Source of the DNA: Candidatus Thalassospirochaeta sargassi
GTDB lineage: Bacteria > Spirochaetota > Spirochaetia > UBA9216
Reading direction: 5' to 3'
NCBI GenBank assembly: GCA_028532855.1
Contig: JAQQAL010000021.1
Coordinates: 1-64,000 of the forward strand
DNA length: 64,000 nt
The notes below the pieces were generated by a model that was not told the DNA's origin, searched no databases, and worked only from the letters and a program-made list of their open reading frames with translations. Shown one piece after another: positions 26,185 through 35,011 of this stretch. Position 1 is the first letter of the stretch; each line of letters opens with the position of its first letter. The translations under genes and the position numbers were made by a program.

Positions 26185-27006
26185 TTAGACAAAAAAATCG
26201 CTTTCAACTCTTCGAACATATTCGCTGTCCAGCATGGCGACATGTGATAAAAATGCAGGATCATCAAAGTATTTAGCATTAACAGGACAGCTCAGAACAC
26301 AGGCATGACATTTAATACATACGCCTGAAACCAAACTTACATCTGTACTGTCGATCGATCCCATGGGACAGACCCGGGCACAAATTTTACACTTAGTACA
26401 TTTAACTTTGTTCGTTTTCGGTTTAGCCTTTAAAAAGTTTGTCGCTTCTCCATTAACACCTTTGGGGCAATAGTATTCTTTAGCCGGAGATACACCCTTT
26501 ACCTCAATCTGCCGATGCATATTGTATTTACCGAGCTTATAGCAAATATCCTGAGAAAAACCTTTCAGCCTGTCAATATCATCCGCATCAGGGCGGCCGG
26601 ATGCCAACACATCAGAAAAAGGATGGCGGCCGACAACAGCTGCGCCTGCAATGGTTCTGAAATCATTTGCTTCCAGCAAATCCCGCAGCTCACTCAACGC
26701 GTCATCATAGCTTCTGTTGCCGAATGTAACCACGGGAATAGCAAAAGCACCGTTACCTGCAAAGTTTTCTTTTACAGCCGGCAGGGTCTTATTAGGAATT
26801 CTCCCGGCGTAAACAGGTAAACCGAAAACCACTATAGTGTTTACATCAAAAACCCATCGTGTTCTTCTGGCTTCAGGTAGTGTAAAATTAATCGTTTCTA
26901 TTTCATCGTCAAAAGAGGCGGCGATCTCTTCGGCAATTTTTGTTACAATCTTTTCAGTATTCCCTGTAGGGCTGAAAAAAACGGCTTTTATATTGTATTT
27001 TTTCAA
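26185..27006 (-). CDS. EFR1-family ferredoxin (flavodoxin domain plus two 4Fe-4S clusters)
   Basis: This 273-residue protein has an N-terminal flavodoxin-like domain (FFSPTGNTEKIVTKIAEEI) and a C-terminal double ferredoxin: CTKCKICARVCPMGSID and CIKCHACVLSCPVNAKYF, each a CxxCxxCxxxCP cluster site. That order defines EFR1 ferredoxins, which carry low-potential electrons in anaerobes. It overlaps the next flavodoxin gene by 4 bases, so the two are coupled and may exchange electrons. The partner enzymes are unknown. Confidence 0.92.
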   Translation of the reverse strand: MKKYNIKAVFFSPTGNTEKIVTKIAEEIAASFDDEIETINFTLPEARRTRWVFDVNTIVVFGLPVYAGRIPNKTLPAVKENFAGNGAFAIPVVTFGNRSYDDALSELRDLLEANDFRTIAGAAVVGRHPFSDVLASGRPDADDIDRLKGFSQDICYKLGKYNMHRQIEVKGVSPAKEYYCPKGVNGEATNFLKAKPKTNKVKCTKCKICARVCPMGSIDSTDVSLVSGVCIKCHACVLSCPVNAKYFDDPAFLSHVAMLDSEYVRRVESDFFV

Positions 27007-27461
27007 GCTATCGACTTTACCCAGCTTAAAATATCTTTATAATCATCCTCGTTAGGATGCCTGCGCCTGATGTTCAACATTCTCCCAAAGCAGGTTTTGT
27101 AGTTTTCTTCCAGTTTCAAATTTTTATCTTCAACTAGGTTTTTAATCTTAGCCAGGGTAGTCTTATCTGATTTACCCCTGCCGATCCAGGTAATAAAGCT
27201 ATAAATTTTCACCTCTTCATGGAAAGATGCGCCGTTGATTTGAACCAGCCACTCTCGAAGATTCTTATGCAGATTATTTCCATATACTCCTGATCCGATA
27301 ACAATCGTCTCATAATCCTTCAGGTTACATTTTTCATCCTGATCAATTACAACCAAATCCGCATCGCTGTTTCTTTCTACATAACTTAACACGTCGTAGG
27401 TATTCCCTTTATTTTTCGGGCTTACAAGCAATACACTCACATCTTCCTCCGTTAGCTTCAT
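27003..27461 (-). CDS. Flavodoxin-domain protein (HemG/protoporphyrinogen oxidase-like)
   Basis: The ORF opens at 27494, but I prefer the ATG at 27461 (MKLTEEDVSVLLVSPKNKGN), giving 152 residues and a normal flavodoxin N-terminus; neither start has a good Shine-Dalgarno. SPKNKGNTYDVL is the FMN-phosphate loop and VIGSGVYGNNLHKNLREWL the second conserved segment of the flavodoxin_5 family. It is the first gene of a two-gene unit with the EFR1 ferredoxin, overlapping by 4 bases. It is small and lacks a HemG membrane anchor, so a general electron carrier or reductase is likelier than haem synthesis. Confidence 0.75.
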   Translation of the reverse strand: MKLTEEDVSVLLVSPKNKGNTYDVLSYVERNSDADLVVIDQDEKCNLKDYETIVIGSGVYGNNLHKNLREWLVQINGASFHEEVKIYSFITWIGRGKSDKTTLAKIKNLVEDKNLKLEENYKTCFGRMLNIRRRHPNEDDYKDILSWVKSIA

Positions 27462-27604
27462 ATAAAATAACATAAGCAGGGCTATTATTACCATTAAAAA
27501 GTAAATTACAGAAAGATAATTGCCTTTTCTGTCTTAATTCCGAAACAGCGTCCCCTGTGGTATGCCGAATTATTTTTACTCTAATAATTATTTATCGATA
27601 CAGC

Positions 27605-27633
27605 TTGACTTTTTTCTATATATATATTATTTT
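27605..27633 (+). promoter_or_regulatory. Candidate sigma-70 promoter for the CoA-disulfide reductase gene
   Basis: TTGACT at 27605 and TATTTT at 27628 are separated by 17 bases, within a very AT-rich stretch of alternating TA about 35-60 bases before the start codon. The -35 matches consensus well and the -10 only moderately. Confidence 0.4.
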
Positions 27634-27666
27634 ATATATATAACACAGACTATTATAGGGAAAAAT

Positions 27667-29691
27667 ATGAATAAGATATTAATTATAGGTGGAGTAGCAG
27701 CCGGAGCAACGGCAGCAGCAAGAACAAGAAGACTTGACGGTAAAGCGGAAATTACCCTGCTTGAAGCCGGAGATGATGTATCATTCGCAAACTGCGGGCT
27801 GCCATATTATATAGGCGGAGATATTGAGAGCCGATCATCCCTGATACTTGCCAGTACTGAAACATTCAGAGATCAATATCAGGTTAAGGTACATACCGCA
27901 ACCGAAGCAATTAATATTGATCGGGAAGCAAAACAGGTTACCGCACTGAATAAAAAAACAAACGAAGAAAAAGTATATAAATACGACAAACTCATCCTCG
28001 CACAGGGAGGAAAACCTATAGTCCCGCCTATACCGGGAGCAACTCAGGACAATGTGTTCCAGCTCTGGACCCTTGATGATATGGATGCAATAGATGAATT
28101 CATAACAGAAAATGAGCCTGAAACTGCCGTAGTTGTCGGCGGAGGGTTTATCGGCCTTGAAATGGTAGAGGCATTGAGCAAGAGAGGAATGAAGGTGAGC
28201 CTTGTTGAGATGTCTCCGCAGATTATGCCAAACCTTGAGAGCGAAATGGCAGGATTTCTTACGAAGGAGCTGCAGGATTACGGGGTTAAACTTCACCTTG
28301 GAACTGCCCTTGAGAGCATAAAAGACAAAACAGCAAAGCTGTCAAATGGGAAAACACTTGATGCGGACATGATACTGATGTCTGTAGGAGTTCGCCCAAC
28401 CCTGAAACTTGCCCGGGAAAGCGGACTTGACATCGGTGAGGCCGGAGGGCTGCTCGTTAATGACATGCTCAGGACAAGCGATGAATCAATCTTTGCCGCC
28501 GGAGATATGCTTGAAATTGAAAACAATATCAACAACCGCAAGGTTCGTATACCCTTAGCCGGTCCAGCAAACAGACAGGGCCGCATGGCGGCAGAGAATG
28601 CCCTCGGAGGAAACAGGCACTACAAGGGAGCAAACGGCACCAGCATTGTAAAGCTTTTCGGTGCGGTTGCCGGCAGCGCAGGGTTAAGCCTGAAACAGGC
28701 AAAGGTCGCGGGGTTTGATGCAGATGCGGTTGTAGTGCACAAGGCCAGCCACACAGCCTATTACCCCGGCAGCGAAAAAGTCAGTCTGATGATGATTTTT
28801 GACAGAACAAACGGCAAAGTACTTGGCGCGCAGGCTGCTGGCCGTCATGGTATAGACAAGCGTATTGATGTAGTCGCAACGGCTATTGCCGCCGGCATGA
28901 CACTGAGTGACCTGGAAGAACTGGACCTCGCGTATGCGCCACCGTTTAACAGCCCCAACGGGCCTGTGCACATGGCAGCTTTCACCGCGGAAAACCACCG
29001 TACAGGATTCAGCCCGTCAATCCTTGCTTCTGAACTGGAAGATTTCCTTCCCGGAAAAGAAGTTATAGCACTGGATCTGCGTGATCCTATAACATTCAGC
29101 AAGGCAAATCTGAAAGGTTCTGTAAACATCAGCCAGAACATCCTAAGAGAACGGATGAATGAACTGCCTGAAGATCATCCCATACTCCTGATAAGTGAAG
29201 ATGGACAGAAGGGCCATGTATCGCTTCGAATGCTTAAGGGCGAAGGTTTTGATAATGTTTACAACCTTTCCGGAGGCTATATATCGCTCGAACGGTATGA
29301 AAGAGCCTGCCCTTCGGCGAACCTGCAGATTGGACTTCTTCCGATTGAAAACAAGAGTATTGAAGATCTTGAAGCCGGGAATCAGGAGAAAACTTATGAA
29401 CCAGTTGATGGATCTACAGCAATAGAAGAATCAGACAGCACAGGCACAATTGTTCTTGACGTCAGAACACCGATGGAATTCAACATGGGAGCCTACCCCG
29501 GGGCTGTAAACATCAACCTTGATGAGCTGCCTGCCCGCGCCGATGAACTCGGGCCAAAGGATCGTGAGATACTTGTATACTGTGCAAGCGGCGCACGATC
29601 AAGCTACGCTCAGCGTATTCTTATGGAGTCAGGTTTTACAAACGTCGAGAATGTCGGAGGACTTCACGACATGATGGCAAGGGCAAGCTGA
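27667..29691 (+). CDS. CoA-disulfide reductase-type flavoprotein with two C-terminal rhodanese domains
   Basis: The true start is the ATG at 27667 (MNKILIIGGVAAGATAAART), with AGGG a few bases upstream; the track's start at 27562 lies in the AT-rich leader. The 674-residue protein has an FAD/NAD(P) disulfide oxidoreductase core with active cysteine in SFANCGLPYYIGG (~Cys43), as in CoA-disulfide reductase and persulfide reductase. Two rhodanese domains follow: the first (VIALDLRDPITFSKANLKGS) has ISEDG where the active cysteine should be, and the second (VLDVRTPMEFNMGAYPG) keeps it in YCASGARS. It probably reduces CoA or glutathione persulfides in sulfur metabolism. Confidence 0.9.
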   Translation: MNKILIIGGVAAGATAAARTRRLDGKAEITLLEAGDDVSFANCGLPYYIGGDIESRSSLILASTETFRDQYQVKVHTATEAINIDREAKQVTALNKKTNEEKVYKYDKLILAQGGKPIVPPIPGATQDNVFQLWTLDDMDAIDEFITENEPETAVVVGGGFIGLEMVEALSKRGMKVSLVEMSPQIMPNLESEMAGFLTKELQDYGVKLHLGTALESIKDKTAKLSNGKTLDADMILMSVGVRPTLKLARESGLDIGEAGGLLVNDMLRTSDESIFAAGDMLEIENNINNRKVRIPLAGPANRQGRMAAENALGGNRHYKGANGTSIVKLFGAVAGSAGLSLKQAKVAGFDADAVVVHKASHTAYYPGSEKVSLMMIFDRTNGKVLGAQAAGRHGIDKRIDVVATAIAAGMTLSDLEELDLAYAPPFNSPNGPVHMAAFTAENHRTGFSPSILASELEDFLPGKEVIALDLRDPITFSKANLKGSVNISQNILRERMNELPEDHPILLISEDGQKGHVSLRMLKGEGFDNVYNLSGGYISLERYERACPSANLQIGLLPIENKSIEDLEAGNQEKTYEPVDGSTAIEESDSTGTIVLDVRTPMEFNMGAYPGAVNINLDELPARADELGPKDREILVYCASGARSSYAQRILMESGFTNVENVGGLHDMMARAS

Positions 29692-29731
29692 TTTTAGGCT
29701 TAACTGTTATATTAGACCTTAAAACCATATC

Positions 29732-29769
29732 AGGGGCGTCTGCGTATTATATTTGCGGACCCCCTTTTT
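29732..29769 (+). terminator. Rho-independent terminator after the CoA-disulfide reductase gene
   Basis: AGGGGCGTCTGCG...GCGGACCCCC followed by TTTTT forms an imperfect GC-rich hairpin with a T-run, about 40 bases after the stop codon. Confidence 0.7.
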
Positions 29770-29869
29770 GATATCTGTATTGCAAACAAAATAATTAAAA
29801 CTCAGCAGAGGATAGTTTTTTTAAAATACTACTTGATTTTTGCACATATGCTCATTATCTTGATGTACA

Positions 29870-31045
29870 ATGAATAAACGATTCAAATACAAGAAGGTCA
29901 CCGCAGTTTCTATCGGACACCTGTTCAATGATATTTTTGCGGCCTTCCTTTCTCCGGTAATACCTGTGCTGACAGAAAAACTCGGTATTACGGTATCAAT
30001 GGCAGGATTCCTGGATATAATCAGAAATGCACCCTCCATACTTAATCCTTTTATTGCCTTTTTTGTTGAAAAACTAAGAGCAAAATATATTGTCATCTTT
30101 ATGCCTGCAGTTACATCTATCTCAATGAGCCTTCTTGGAATTGCAACTAATTATGCGGTTTTAGTTATACTTATTCTGACTGCAGGTATAAGTTCAACCC
30201 TATTTCATATACCCGCCCCCGTTATGATAAAGAATTACTCCGGAACAAAAACAGGGAGGGGTATGAGCTACTACATGCTAGGCGGCGAGCTGTCAAGGAC
30301 CCTGGGGCCCCTTGTAATAACTGGTGCAATAACTCTTTGGGGGTTTGAAGGGACATGGAGGCTGGTTCCGTTTGGAATAATCGCCAGCACCATACTTTAT
30401 TTTTTACTTAGAGGTCATTCAGAGCCGGATTACAAGCCTGCCGCAAAAGAAAAGCTGAAAAGATTTCCGGAAATAAAACAAATCTCGCCCCACCTTATCT
30501 TTATTGGGCTGTTCTTAATCTTCTTTATGGGACTTAAAGTTCTCTCTACACTATATTTGACTGCCTTCATGGTAAACAGGGGGCAGACGCTGATGGCTGC
30601 AAGCCTCAGACTTTCCATACTACAGTTATCAGGAGCGGCGGGAACCCTTTTGGCTGGTCATTTATCGGACATTATAGGGAAAAAGGCGACAATGCTTGTC
30701 TCTGCGGTTTTTTCTCCGCTTCTGCTGTTTGCCTTCCAGTTTGCAGGGCCGGCCGGGCAATTTCCAATTTTAATTGGATTGGGGTTTGTCCTTTTCGCAC
30801 CGGGACCGGTTTATCTTGCTATTATCCAGGATGCCGATGCCGACTCACCTTCATTTGCCAACGGTCTCTACATGACTATTCAGTTTGCAATTCGTGCCGG
30901 GATAGTTTTTCTAAGCGGCATGGCAATCGACAAAATAGGATTCGATAGAACCTATGTGATTGCTATAATTGCCGGTCTAGGCACAATTCCTGTTGTACTG
31001 TTTTTTCCTAACCGACGGGTTTTTAAATCCATTAAAAATGATTAA
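29870..31045 (+). CDS. Major facilitator superfamily transporter (fosmidomycin-resistance-like)
   Basis: This 391-residue membrane protein has about 12 hydrophobic segments. The N-terminus SIGHLFNDIFAAFLSPVIPV recalls the Fsr/fosmidomycin-resistance branch of MFS, and LAGHLSDIIGKKATM is the usual cytoplasmic loop 8-9 motif. It would export a small organic compound by proton antiport, but nothing nearby shows the substrate. It follows the terminator of the CoA-disulfide reductase gene, so it has its own promoter. Confidence 0.82.
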   Translation: MNKRFKYKKVTAVSIGHLFNDIFAAFLSPVIPVLTEKLGITVSMAGFLDIIRNAPSILNPFIAFFVEKLRAKYIVIFMPAVTSISMSLLGIATNYAVLVILILTAGISSTLFHIPAPVMIKNYSGTKTGRGMSYYMLGGELSRTLGPLVITGAITLWGFEGTWRLVPFGIIASTILYFLLRGHSEPDYKPAAKEKLKRFPEIKQISPHLIFIGLFLIFFMGLKVLSTLYLTAFMVNRGQTLMAASLRLSILQLSGAAGTLLAGHLSDIIGKKATMLVSAVFSPLLLFAFQFAGPAGQFPILIGLGFVLFAPGPVYLAIIQDADADSPSFANGLYMTIQFAIRAGIVFLSGMAIDKIGFDRTYVIAIIAGLGTIPVVLFFPNRRVFKSIKND

Positions 31046-31148
31046 AAGACTGCTATTTTATCACTTTATTGCCTGTTCGCGGGTGCCGCCTGCACAACAT
31101 GATAGAAGCAAGTTGCTGTTCTTTTTAACCTGAAGCTTCCAGTTATAT

Positions 31149-31904
31149 TCAACCAGCCGCCACTACTTCTATACCGAGCCGCTGAAACTGCTCCTGCTCA
31201 GTAAATCCTGAATCAGTATACAGTATATCAATATCATTCTTTTCAGCAAAAATAGAGAAAGCCTCAGCTTCAAATTTTGAACTGTCAGTCAAAATAATTT
31301 TCAAACGGGAGACACTCAAAGCAACCTTTTTTAATCTTGTTTCAATTATATTTTGAGAGGAAAAGCTGCCTGTTTCATCGAATGCGGAACACCCAAGAAA
31401 ACAAACATCCATACGAAATTGCCGCAAAGTATCCTCTGCTAAAGGACCGATGTATGAGCCGGCCTCTCTTCTGTAATTACCCCCTACAGACACCAAAGCT
31501 ATCCCGGGCTCCCCAGAAAGGATGTTCATCACCTCAAGACTGTTCGTAAGAACCCTCAGGTCACGCCCCTTCATTAGTTTAGCCAACTCAGCAGGGGTAC
31601 TGCCGGCATCTAAATATACGGTATCTCCATCCGTGATTAAATCAGAGGCTGCTCTTGCGACAGCCTCTTTCTGTTTCGGAAAGGAGTTTAATCTCTGAGC
31701 CAGCATGGGGTGAACGTGACGGTTTTCCGCCAGCATTGCTCCGCCGTGGGTCCTAATCAACAACCCCTGCTCTTCAAGAAAGGATAGATCCTTTCTGATA
31801 GTAACTGTTGATACATCCATCCGCCGGGTTAGTTCCTGGACGGATATCTTTCTGAATTTTCTGATCAGTACCAGTATCTGGTCATGCCGGGGATTCTGTG
31901 ACAA
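31149..31904 (-). CDS. DeoR/GlpR-family transcriptional regulator
   Basis: This 251-residue protein has a DeoR helix-turn-helix (ISVQELTRRMDVSTVTIRKD, about residues 19-38) and RTHGGAML, then the sugar-phosphate-sensing DeoRC domain with VYLDAGSTPAELAKLM and the late LTDSSKF. It lies 12 bases downstream of the 6-phosphogluconate dehydrogenase gene and is probably co-transcribed with it, so it likely responds to a sugar phosphate of that pathway. The target operon may lie elsewhere. Confidence 0.9.
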   Translation of the reverse strand: MSQNPRHDQILVLIRKFRKISVQELTRRMDVSTVTIRKDLSFLEEQGLLIRTHGGAMLAENRHVHPMLAQRLNSFPKQKEAVARAASDLITDGDTVYLDAGSTPAELAKLMKGRDLRVLTNSLEVMNILSGEPGIALVSVGGNYRREAGSYIGPLAEDTLRQFRMDVCFLGCSAFDETGSFSSQNIIETRLKKVALSVSRLKIILTDSSKFEAEAFSIFAEKNDIDILYTDSGFTEQEQFQRLGIEVVAAG

Positions 31905-31916
31905 TATTCAAAGCCT

Positions 31917-33374
31917 CTAAACATTATAAGTGGTAGACGAAACATTTCCACCTTCACCAGTCCAGTCGGTATGATAGAATTTACCTCTCGGTGAATCGTT
32001 TCGTTCATAGGTATGGGCTCCGAAATAATCTCTCTGCGCCTGAAGCATATTAGCCGGCAGAGATGCGGAGCGGTATCCGTCAAAAAACATCAGCCCGGAA
32101 CTCATAGCAGGCAGAGGGATTCCTGTCTGAACCCCAAGGTTTATAATCCGGCGCCATGCAGCCTGACTGTCCTGAAGGATTTTACTGAAGTAGGGATCAA
32201 CTATCAAGCTTGCCAACTCTTTGTTGTTACTGAATGCATCTGAAATGTTATCAAGAAATCTGCTTCGTATTATACATCCGCCGCGCCACATCCTTGCAAC
32301 CGCCTCATAATTCAGTTCCCATTGATTTTCAAGGGCCCCCTGTCTCATCAGCATGAAACCCTGAGCATAGGAAACGATTTTTGAAGCCAGAAGAGCTTTT
32401 TCCAGATCATCAATAAGTTCCTCGACATTCTCTGGCGTCTCATTTTCCGGTCCGGTAAAACATTCAGAAGCGGCAACGCGCTCCTGCTTCAGGGCCGACA
32501 AACATCGCGCAAAAACAGCCTCACTTATCAGGGTGAGCGGGGTTCCCGTCTCGAGTGCGTTGATACCCGTCCATTTCCCAGTACCTTTCTGACCGGCTGT
32601 ATCGAGAATTTTCTCAAGCAAAGGTTCCCCATCGGCATCTTTATATGAAAGAATATCCGAAGTTATTTCGATCAAATAGGAATCCAACGGCCCCTTGTTC
32701 CATTTTTCAAAAATTTCATGCATTCGATCATGATCCAGCTTAAGTACCGACTTCATAAGGTGGTAGGCCTCCGATATAAGCTGCATATCCCCATACTCTA
32801 TACCATTATGAATCATTTTAACATAATGCCCCGACCCTTCATCTCCAACCCAGTCACAGCAGGGCTCGCCCTTAATGGTTTTTGCGGAGATATCCTGAAG
32901 AATAGATTTTACATGAGTCCATGCGGCAGGATTTCCTCCAGGCATAATACTGGGACCGCGGCGGGCACCTTCCTCACCACCGGAAACACCTGTTCCGATA
33001 AAAAGAATATTTTTCTCAGCAAGATTTTTCATTCTTCGGGAACTGTCAGTAAAAAGACTGTTGCCGCCGTCGATAATTACATCACCTTCTTCAAGAAACG
33101 GCAGAATCTGAGAAATAACCTGATCTACAACATCTCCGGCCTTGACCATAAGAAAAACCTTACGGGGCCGCTCCAGCATACTGATAAACTGTTTGAGATC
33201 ATCGGCACCCTCAATTGAATCCCTGCCGGCAGCAGGCCCTTTCAAAAAATCCTCAAGCTTTGATGATGTTCTATTATAAACAGCAACCCGATACCCATGA
33301 TCATTCATGTTAAGAACAAGGTTCTGTCCCATAACGGCAAGGCCTATCAGTCCAATGTCAAATTTCTGCTTCAT
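31917..33374 (-). CDS. gnd: 6-phosphogluconate dehydrogenase, decarboxylating
   Basis: This 485-residue enzyme has the Rossmann motif GLAVMGQNLVLNM, the catalytic/substrate site GTGVSGGEEGARRGPSIMPG and KMIHNGIEYGDMQLI, and the C-terminal tail ending near RNDSPRGKFYHTDW. It matches the long dimeric NADP-type family (about 470-485). It oxidises 6-phosphogluconate to ribulose 5-phosphate, giving NADPH and pentose in the cytoplasm. GAGG stands 5 bases before the ATG. It is the first gene of a unit with the DeoR regulator. Confidence 0.95.
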   Translation of the reverse strand: MKQKFDIGLIGLAVMGQNLVLNMNDHGYRVAVYNRTSSKLEDFLKGPAAGRDSIEGADDLKQFISMLERPRKVFLMVKAGDVVDQVISQILPFLEEGDVIIDGGNSLFTDSSRRMKNLAEKNILFIGTGVSGGEEGARRGPSIMPGGNPAAWTHVKSILQDISAKTIKGEPCCDWVGDEGSGHYVKMIHNGIEYGDMQLISEAYHLMKSVLKLDHDRMHEIFEKWNKGPLDSYLIEITSDILSYKDADGEPLLEKILDTAGQKGTGKWTGINALETGTPLTLISEAVFARCLSALKQERVAASECFTGPENETPENVEELIDDLEKALLASKIVSYAQGFMLMRQGALENQWELNYEAVARMWRGGCIIRSRFLDNISDAFSNNKELASLIVDPYFSKILQDSQAAWRRIINLGVQTGIPLPAMSSGLMFFDGYRSASLPANMLQAQRDYFGAHTYERNDSPRGKFYHTDWTGEGGNVSSTTYNV

Positions 33375-33539
33375 TATATCCTCTTTCTATGAAAGTTTCT
33401 TTTTCTTTCTAATTTGGCAACAATACGTAACATTTTAATGCAGAAAAATAGCCTTGTCAAGTTTGTTTATACTTATGGTCATAGTGGGAAAAAACTTCTG
33501 ACACACAGCTCACCTGGAGCTTCGATCAAATATTCGACT

Positions 33540-33677
33540 TTACTCCGGCCAGATTTTTTTAACCTCTTTCTTCATATCGAAAGCGGGCACATAGTGGTCT
33601 ACCAGATAGGAAACACTCTCCATGCATGAAGGGGGAATATAAAGGCTGTTACCGGTTGCTGTGAATAACATTTTCAT
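33540..33677 (-). CDS. Possible small ORF or gene remnant (45 codons)
   Basis: The minus strand has an open frame MKMLFTATGNSLYIPPSCME... of 45 codons. The phrase FTATGNSLYI resembles the phosphate-binding loop of flavodoxin/EFR1 proteins, and the C-terminus VKKIWPE is protein-like. There is no Shine-Dalgarno and no promoter that I can support, so it may be a degraded fragment or chance. Confidence 0.22.
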   Translation of the reverse strand: MKMLFTATGNSLYIPPSCMESVSYLVDHYVPAFDMKKEVKKIWPE

Positions 33678-33700
33678 GCTTTATCATTTTGCTACTTGTT

Positions 33701-33721
33701 ATGTAGTTTATGAAACTACAT
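33701..33721. promoter_or_regulatory. Perfect dyad ATGTAGTTT-ATG-AAACTACAT
   Basis: The arms are 9 bases with a 3-base centre, lying alone in the gap between gnd and the SDR gene. It looks like a TetR- or MerR-type operator, but the nearest genes on either side are about 180 and 330 bases away, so its target is unclear. Confidence 0.4.
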
Positions 33722-33897
33722 GAATTTTAATTGGCGCCGACATCAAGACGTAGAAATCTTTAAACATGCCTATTTTTATTATTCCAGTTATATTTTGTGG
33801 TTTAAAGCAGAAACTTCTGCATAAGCAGGATTAAGTTCAGGAGAGGAGCCTGTTTATCCGGACAAACTCCTCTATATTTACTTAAAACTCTGCGGAA

Positions 33898-34848
33898 TTA
33901 AAACCCCCAGCCTACCCCGGTTGCTTTTTCTGTGACTTCCCACAGCCTTTTCGATACTGCTTTATCCTTTGCATGAGACTTCAATTCACATTCTCCAACC
34001 GGACCAACCCAGTAACTTCGACCCGTAGGGCCATAAAATCCACGCTCCTTCAAGTCAGGTTCTGTTGCACACATCAGCTCAGGATAGGCCCCTTTTTCAG
34101 CGGGCTGAGTAAGGGGAGAGAGTTTCATCAATCCAAATGTCAGCCGCATCAAAAAGCTGCCGCTGGTTTTGATAAGTGAAGTTCGCGACGAACCGGGATG
34201 ACAGGCATAAGCTTTTACGTTGGTCTTACCAGCTGCCTTTAATCTGTCCTGTAGTTCATAAATTGTCATAATCTGGGCCAGCTTGCTCTGACTGTATGCG
34301 TCATTAGCAGTGTAATCCTTTTCCCAGTTCATATCGTCAAACTTGATAGTCTTAAGCCCCATGTCATAGCCCATACTTCCGACAGTTACAATACGCCCAT
34401 TAGATTTTTCGATCAGCGGGAAGAGCAATGCCTGGAGGGTCCAGTGACCGTAGTAGTTTACGCCAAGCTGGCTTTCATGTCCATCAACGGTTAACTGCCG
34501 TTTGGGCACCTGTGCGATAGCGCCGTTGCACATCAGGGCATCGATGCGATCCACTTTCTCAAGAACCTCTGCTGCAGCCGATTTTACTGACGACTGATCG
34601 CCAAGGTCGATCCGAATAAAAGAGACACCCGCCTTGCCGCCGAGTTCTTCTTTTATTGCTGCAATGCAATCCTCTGATTTTTCAGGGTTACGGTTCAGCA
34701 TAACTACCTTAGCGTCTTTGGATGCAAGAATCTTCGCTGCTTCAAATCCAGTACCGCTTGTCGCGCCTGTGATTAGGAAGGTCTTTCCTCTAAGTGATCC
34801 GATCCTATCCGGTGTCCATCCATTTTTTCCAAATTGTTTATCTGCCAA
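33898..34848 (-). CDS. Short-chain dehydrogenase/reductase (retinol-dehydrogenase-like)
   Basis: This 316-residue SDR has the cofactor motif ITGATSGTGFEAAKILA (residues ~27-43), CNGAIAQ, and the catalytic YSQSKLAQ. The layout RIVTVGSMGYDMG and the length fit the protochlorophyllide-reductase/retinol-dehydrogenase-like group of SDRs, which act on diverse ketones or aldehydes with NADP(H). It is divergent from an AraC-family regulator 163 bases away, a common arrangement in which the regulator controls the SDR. The substrate is unknown. Confidence 0.88.
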   Translation of the reverse strand: MADKQFGKNGWTPDRIGSLRGKTFLITGATSGTGFEAAKILASKDAKVVMLNRNPEKSEDCIAAIKEELGGKAGVSFIRIDLGDQSSVKSAAAEVLEKVDRIDALMCNGAIAQVPKRQLTVDGHESQLGVNYYGHWTLQALLFPLIEKSNGRIVTVGSMGYDMGLKTIKFDDMNWEKDYTANDAYSQSKLAQIMTIYELQDRLKAAGKTNVKAYACHPGSSRTSLIKTSGSFLMRLTFGLMKLSPLTQPAEKGAYPELMCATEPDLKERGFYGPTGRSYWVGPVGECELKSHAKDKAVSKRLWEVTEKATGVGWGF

Positions 34849-35011
34849 TTATAAACTCCTTAAGTTTCAATATCTGATGCAACAGGTGTTTTCCCTGTCT
34901 AAAATAAATATAACTCTTGCAAATGCATAAATATAGACGTATTTATCTCTAATACATGCCTATTTGTATCGTTAGGTTGCCATATGTATTTTTGAGTGCT
35001 ATATTTGCCTC

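Larger units (their letters stand above)
33375..33897. other. 523-base intergenic region with a dyad and a possible small ORF
   Basis: No full gene is seen. The region holds the gnd promoter side, a 45-codon open frame on the minus strand (listed separately), a 9-base-arm dyad (listed), and a weak GC-rich hairpin near 33843-33878 (GAGGAG...CTCCTC) just after the SDR stop that could act as its terminator, though it lacks a clear T-run. Confidence 0.4.

Noticed and set aside
27611-27645. AT-dinucleotide tract as a phase-variable repeat
   Set aside because: The alternating TA run is interrupted and reads better as an AT-rich promoter region.
33843-33878. GAGGAG...CTCCTC hairpin as a clear terminator of the SDR gene
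   Set aside because: The stem has two mismatches and no T-run on the minus strand, so I mention it only within the intergenic entry.
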